This document shows, one piece after another, positions 59,493 to 64,000 of a DNA stretch of 64,000 nt (its first letter is position 1; each line of letters begins with the position of its first letter). The DNA comes from Rostrohypoxylon terebratum (lineage: Eukaryota > Ascomycota > Sordariomycetes > Xylariales > Hypoxylaceae). The notes under the pieces are model-generated. The model did not search any database. It worked only from the letters and a program-made list of their open reading frames with translations, and was not told the DNA's origin. The translations under genes and the position numbers were made by a program. The stretch covers positions 42,114 through 106,113 of the forward strand of contig MU385956.1 in the NCBI GenBank assembly GCA_022497145.1, given 5' to 3'.

Positions 59493-59903
59493 TCGGTAAA
59501 GGTTGTGAGGAAGAGGTGCTTCTCGATGTTATGTCATGGGCGGAAACGAAGCTGTTGAAGCTACGGTAACAGGATGGACGATGGATTGATGTAAGCTGTT
59601 TGACGCGGCGGCGGCGGCGGTTTGCGTTGTTCCGACATTGCGACATGCTGTCATTTCCGCCGCCGAGTTGTGCATATATCTTTTTGATAAATTATTCAAA
59701 ATGGTGCTTATATGGATATCATAAAAACGGGTCTCGCTTCTTTTATTTGGTAAAGTTACACCATCAACATTTTCGTCTTTATTTTCATCTCCGTCTCTTT
59801 CCGATTCTCATTCCAATTATCAACGGGCCGTTAATATTGTCATATTATACGATACATTTCCAATATATACAGTTGCCGTGGGTGAGTGGATGAGATACAG
59901 GCC
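59493..59903. other. Intergenic between TVP23 and the DUF3445 gene
   Basis: About 410 bp separating two minus-strand genes. It holds a GCGGCGGCGGCGG triplet run near 59608 just upstream of TVP23 and an A+T-rich remainder that is the 3' UTR side of the next gene. No gene is seen. Confidence 0.5.
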
Positions 59904-61253
59904 TCAGAATGGATATGCCCTCGTCTCATCCTCGCGACTCATATCCAATCCCCTATCAAGCTGCTCCTGGTGTTTCTTGTCCAAATATTCCAATAAAACC
60001 TCGCCGTACCTTTCCTTGCCCTTATACTTGCTCACATCATCACCCCAGCTCCTAACCGCACTTGCCAATCTTCCCGGCACGTAGTCTTCCTTCACAATCT
60101 CCGTGATGGGGAGGAAGTACGTGCGGATGGTGAACACAATACCCCCACTCTTCGGCAGTCGCCTCAGACTTTGCCTCTCAGAGCGGAAGTAGTGGTGCTC
60201 AATAGCCCGATTCTTCTCCGCCGTGCTCCAGCTCACGTCCTTCGAGTCTTCGGATCCGATGCTCCACGACCAGGCTAGATCATCGTCGACCTGCATGAAG
60301 TAATTGTTGCGCGCTACCATCTCCTCCGGCTTTAGTCTGCGGAAGAAGTTCATCATGCCCTTCTCCAGCTTCTCCTTGAATTGAGGAACATCTCCCGATG
60401 TGTGGATTTCCGACATGACCATCCCGTATTTATCCTCCAATCGCCAGAAACCAGCAAGTAGGACTGCGCCTGCGAGGAGATAGTACTGGCTGTCCGGTCT
60501 CTCAATCATGATCGCGAGGTCATCTTGCACGAGCCGAGCGCATATCTGCATCGGGTCTTCGGGAAGAGAGCGTTGGGTGATATCGAAGCTTTCGCCTGAC
60601 CATAGGTTGTCGATGCCGACGGCCGTACGCTTGAACATGGTGGGGTATCGCTTTGGCAAGTACTCAACCAATTCCTCGAGCAGCTCGATGGCGGCCGGAT
60701 AGGCTTCGGGATGGGTTCGACAGCATTTATGGCCGCGCTCCTTGATCCGTCGCGCCTTGTCTGCGTGGTACCGCGGGTAGTGGTTATCCAACTCAATCCA
60801 GTCTTGATGTTTTATCGTTCGGAGACCCATCGTCACGTTGTATTTGGGTCCGTATCGGAAAGGTCGATATGGGAGTGGTTTTGTGTGCTCGACCGACCAA
60901 TCCGGATACGGCTCCGGTTTGGGCGTGCGGAAGTCTGACGGAACCCATTTGCCCCATTCGCGTCCTTGGTATCTCGCGCCCGATGTTGCTTTTTCAAGTG
61001 CTGGTGTAGTGGGTGTAGATGGACGTGTAGCATTTTTGCTGAGATTCCGTCGTCGAATAAAATATGTTATTATCGTGGAAAGCAACAACAGAGCGAGGGC
61101 AGCGGAGTACGCGGACTCCTTAGTAAGGCCTTGAGAAGACAGTCTGTCTCCGTACACTTTGATTGCGGATGCGCAGTGACGGCTCGATTTTTGGAGTCCG
61201 TCGTACGCCTCGCTGGCGCGCTTGGATATTTGGTAAGCCGCCCCCTCAAACAT
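59904..61253 (-). CDS. DUF3445 / heme-dependent oxidative N-demethylase-like protein, membrane-anchored
   Basis: Single exon, 449 residues from the ATG at 61253 (MFEGAAYQIS); an upstream in-frame GTG is not a start. An N-terminal TM (about 48-66, SAALALLLLSTIITYFI) followed by RRR suggests an anchor with the catalytic part in the cytosol. The DUF3445 core spans about 120-430: FRYGPKYNVTMGLR, WIELDNHYPRYHADKARRI, TAVGIDNLWSGESFDI, CARLVQDDLAIMIE, LLAGAVLLAGFWRLEDKYG, then IHTSGDVPQFKEKLEKGMMN and VQVDDD-like strings. Related bacterial proteins (HODM alpha subunit) demethylate amines with a heme/FMN/Fe-S partner chain. Here there is no partner domain, so the electron source and substrate are unknown. 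Confidence 0.85.
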   Translation of the reverse strand: MFEGAAYQISKRASEAYDGLQKSSRHCASAIKVYGDRLSSQGLTKESAYSAALALLLLSTIITYFIRRRNLSKNATRPSTPTTPALEKATSGARYQGREWGKWVPSDFRTPKPEPYPDWSVEHTKPLPYRPFRYGPKYNVTMGLRTIKHQDWIELDNHYPRYHADKARRIKERGHKCCRTHPEAYPAAIELLEELVEYLPKRYPTMFKRTAVGIDNLWSGESFDITQRSLPEDPMQICARLVQDDLAIMIERPDSQYYLLAGAVLLAGFWRLEDKYGMVMSEIHTSGDVPQFKEKLEKGMMNFFRRLKPEEMVARNNYFMQVDDDLAWSWSIGSEDSKDVSWSTAEKNRAIEHHYFRSERQSLRRLPKSGGIVFTIRTYFLPITEIVKEDYVPGRLASAVRSWGDDVSKYKGKERYGEVLLEYLDKKHQEQLDRGLDMSREDETRAYPF

Positions 61254-64000
61254 CGCGATGACTTTTTCGCTACAATTATGAGGCACGTCCTATTTTCCAC
61301 ACAATATGACCGAACGGAGGCAGTTACTGTCCTTGCACTATGCTGGCATAACCGTACCCGAAAGGATAATGATTAAGATATATGGAAGACAGGATCTGGC
61401 CGTACCGTTCTCGGCCATCTACACATGCGACGGTGATGCGGATGACCTGGAGTCGACCAGGCAAACTACACCAAGTATTTCATGAAATGCAGAGTCCTCA
61501 CGATTATTACCATTTTCGGATTATTATGGCCAATCAATCGTTCAATAGTGGTCTGGTTCTCTCACCCCCTGCGGGGAAATATCTGAGACTTCGCCGCGAG
61601 CCTGGAGATAAAACTGATGACTATCCAATCGAGAGCATTGGACGGCATGATATAGGATAGTCTAGGATGGGAGATATCTCGGATTTGAGGTGGAATATCT
61701 GAGCCAAACCTCCCTTGCTCTAACCGACCGTTCTCGGCCGCGTCACTAGCGGCAGTCAGAGGAGATAAGGCTAGCGACTCAGGAGATAAAGAGGCATCCG
61801 GATCCTATCATGCCAATCGCGTTCAAGAGGTTAGGTAAGTAATTATTTTTATTAGGTACGGTTGAAGTCGAGTTGGTCCAGTCATATCTCGCCGGCTTAT
61901 CGCCAGGAACAGCGGCGATAAGGCGATCTATCATGGGCAATCCCGGACCGTCCCCCGCAAATATATATCAGATAATTCATTCCATACGCTTGTTTTCATG
62001 TTATGGAAAGGACTTGAATTGATATTTGGCTTGACGTCGTCTCTACTATCTCGCAGTCTTTCTCTTCTATGTATACCTACCAAGGACATGAGCTTATCTA
62101 ATGAAATTTACGCCGATGCTACATGTTAAGATTCTTCTCTCGGTACGATACGACATGATTAGATCGCACAGATCGCACAGACCGCTTCCAAGTTGTTGTG
62201 GAGGTAGGGATATGTCTTAGTAGAGGTTGTTTTGGCCGACTGGTTCGTGCTCCAAGAAATATGGAAAGGACGCTCATAATTACTCTCATGGGAAAATGTT
62301 GATGAAGGTTCTGGCGTAATATGCGTCATGCATTTAACTCTAACACATAGCTTAAGATAATATGTTGATCAAGAAATCAAGTTTCTCAGTGTTCTACTAT
62401 GAATTATATTGAACAATGTTATTTCGATTGCGAAAGTTCATTACCTACACCACACGTGGAAACCGTAGAACGAACATCATCCTCGCCATGTTTTCCCCCT
62501 AAAAGATTTAGATGGAAACGGAGACTTCAAGAATGAACGAGGAGAGAGTTGGAGAAGATGCCTCTCCGTAAAATTTCTTTCCGTTTCTCTTCAATCTTGT
62601 TCTCTCACAATTTTGCCCATTTCACATTCTACTCTCGTATTATTCGCATCGTCTCTTCTCATCGCGACACATCTCCTAACTGTTATGCTCGGTACCGACT
62701 CCCGGGAAGACGGTCGATCTGAGTTGGCTCCATCACGTGCTGGTTAACGTACGAACGAGGCAAGCCTTGATGTCCGGGCCTAAGATTTTGAATATGAATG
62801 CACGGCTAGTCTCACCATTTAGGCAACACTCCGAAGGCCTTTATAAGATGGATAAAACCGTCACTGACTATCAGGCCTTTTTTGCTGGCTGGAATTGGTT
62901 GAGGGATCGGGAGTCGACCGGAAAGAAGACTAGGTACGATGGACTTATAAACTCTAGGGTGAGGGTTGGTAGCTATCCCCGGAGAGAGTAGACAGAGGAA
63001 GATTTATCGAGGAGCCGGGCCGCAGATGCATTATCCCGAACCGTGCTTCTGGGCGACGATTGTGACGACTAAGTATTGTCAGGTTTCCACTAGAGAAGCG
63101 GTGAAAACACTTGACTGTAGAAAGCTGGTGGTAATGATATCGTGCTCAGGGAATTATATATAGGTAATAAGAGGACCGACAAGAGGAAATCGACGGTCTG
63201 CTTGCTTGGTCTGAACTATCCTCAGTATTCACTAAACTGTCGTCATCTATACTCGAGTCATCATCTTTATGTATACCACTCTCCTTATCTGCTTTCTGAA
63301 GGAATTTAGAGCTCCTTGAGAACCAACCTCCCCATTCCCTAGAACCTTGGCGCCGCCTCCATGATACTGATAGACTAACCTATGTCCTTCTAGATGCGTA
63401 ACTAATTCCGACTATATTTTTGCAATATAGAAACCATGATTGAGTTCTTATTGACCGAATTACGTTTTAAGATTATTTTGTTATCCTAAGATAGAATCTA
63501 TGCCAAACTGTGATACGGATCTCGTAGCGGCAGCCCGTCGCCTATGGGAAGATTTTAAAATCGTGTTGCATAAGAATGATAGAAATTCGGCTCATGTATT
63601 CTTCAACGGAGAGTGATTCTACACGTATAAAGTCTGAAGAATCATTTTTTATATAGGTAGATTTTAGGGGTATTCACTACCTACCTAGGTACCTACCCAC
63701 CCAGGTTGGTATTATGGATTGATTAAGAGGAAGGTTAAAGGATATATTTTAGTTTATATTAGTCCAACTTACCTAACAGTTCAATGTAATACAGTGGTCA
63801 CTGGGATTACGCTTTTACCAAGCTGATGGCACTTCTATCCAGATTACAAGAATGCGACCAAAACGTCACCATCTTCTTTTTTCTCGAAGAACTATGGGGA
63901 CTAATTCTGTCACACGGGGACTGGATGCCAAGATACAGTTGGCAGCCAGGTCGCATACAGGTCAGGCAGGAATCCTGCAAAGAGGTTATCATCACTTATT
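61254..64000. other. Right-hand intergenic block, no confident gene
   Basis: About 2.75 kb with short, motif-free frames only (for example 62737-62991). It contains a hairpin with arms GGCTTATCGCC / GGCGATAAGG (61894-61904 and 61913-61922) and CTACCTACCTAGGTACCTAC near 63680. A frame on the plus strand from the ATG at 63826 stays open to the edge (58 codons), and could be the start of a gene continuing outside, but I find no family motif in it. Confidence 0.4.

Overview
The window is nuclear DNA of a filamentous ascomycete (Pezizomycotina, probably a Sordariomycete). Genes are split by short introns (mostly 41-111 bp, GT...AG, often with CTAAC/CTGAC-like branch sites close to the acceptor), genes stand on both strands without operons, and conserved single-copy fungal genes are easy to recognise: CSN4, CAF120, UTP23, TVP23, a PTC7-type phosphatase and a JAC1-type co-chaperone. 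I assembled each exon chain by hand from splice signals, reading frame and family motifs; every complete model given here closes to a whole number of codons. I saw no rRNA, tRNA or CRISPR array, but tRNAs cannot be excluded by eye.

Layout. 1-6646: 3' part of a highly reducing polyketide synthase (AT-DH-MT-ER-KR-ACP; the KS lies off the left edge), followed by about 3 kb without a clear gene. 9686-13506: an F-box/LRR-like protein and a JAC1-like J-protein. 14188-26883: an accessory stretch with a 14-TM MFS transporter, a 3-ketosphinganine reductase-like SDR, a frameshifted rhodopsin-like (SAT4/PTH11-type) relic, a proline iminopeptidase-like hydrolase, a UstYa-type (DUF3328) oxidase, a divergent small secreted-peptide gene, an intact rhodopsin-like membrane protein, and an APC amino acid permease. 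27928-37554: CSN4, an SGNH hydrolase, a 678-bp foldback element, and CAF120. 37.6-44.2 kb: a gene-poor block holding two related foldback elements (MITE-like). 44185-51714: PTC7-like PP2C, UTP23 and a DUF726 hydrolase. 51.7-56.4 kb: a second gene-poor block. 56368-61253: a type I membrane protein, TVP23, and a membrane-anchored DUF3445 (HODM-like) protein. The last 2.7 kb shows no convincing gene.

How the genes relate. Most housekeeping genes are unrelated neighbours. The most interesting locus is 21112-24518. A UstYa-type oxidase, of the family that cyclises ribosomal peptides in ustiloxin-type (dikaritin) pathways, is divergent from a hidden two- or three-exon gene that encodes only a signal peptide plus a 38- to 70-residue tail. 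A rhodopsin-like membrane protein, a hydrolase related to aminopeptidases, a transporter and a permease lie nearby. This is a candidate fungal RiPP or small-peptide locus, inferred from gene families and arrangement and not shown.
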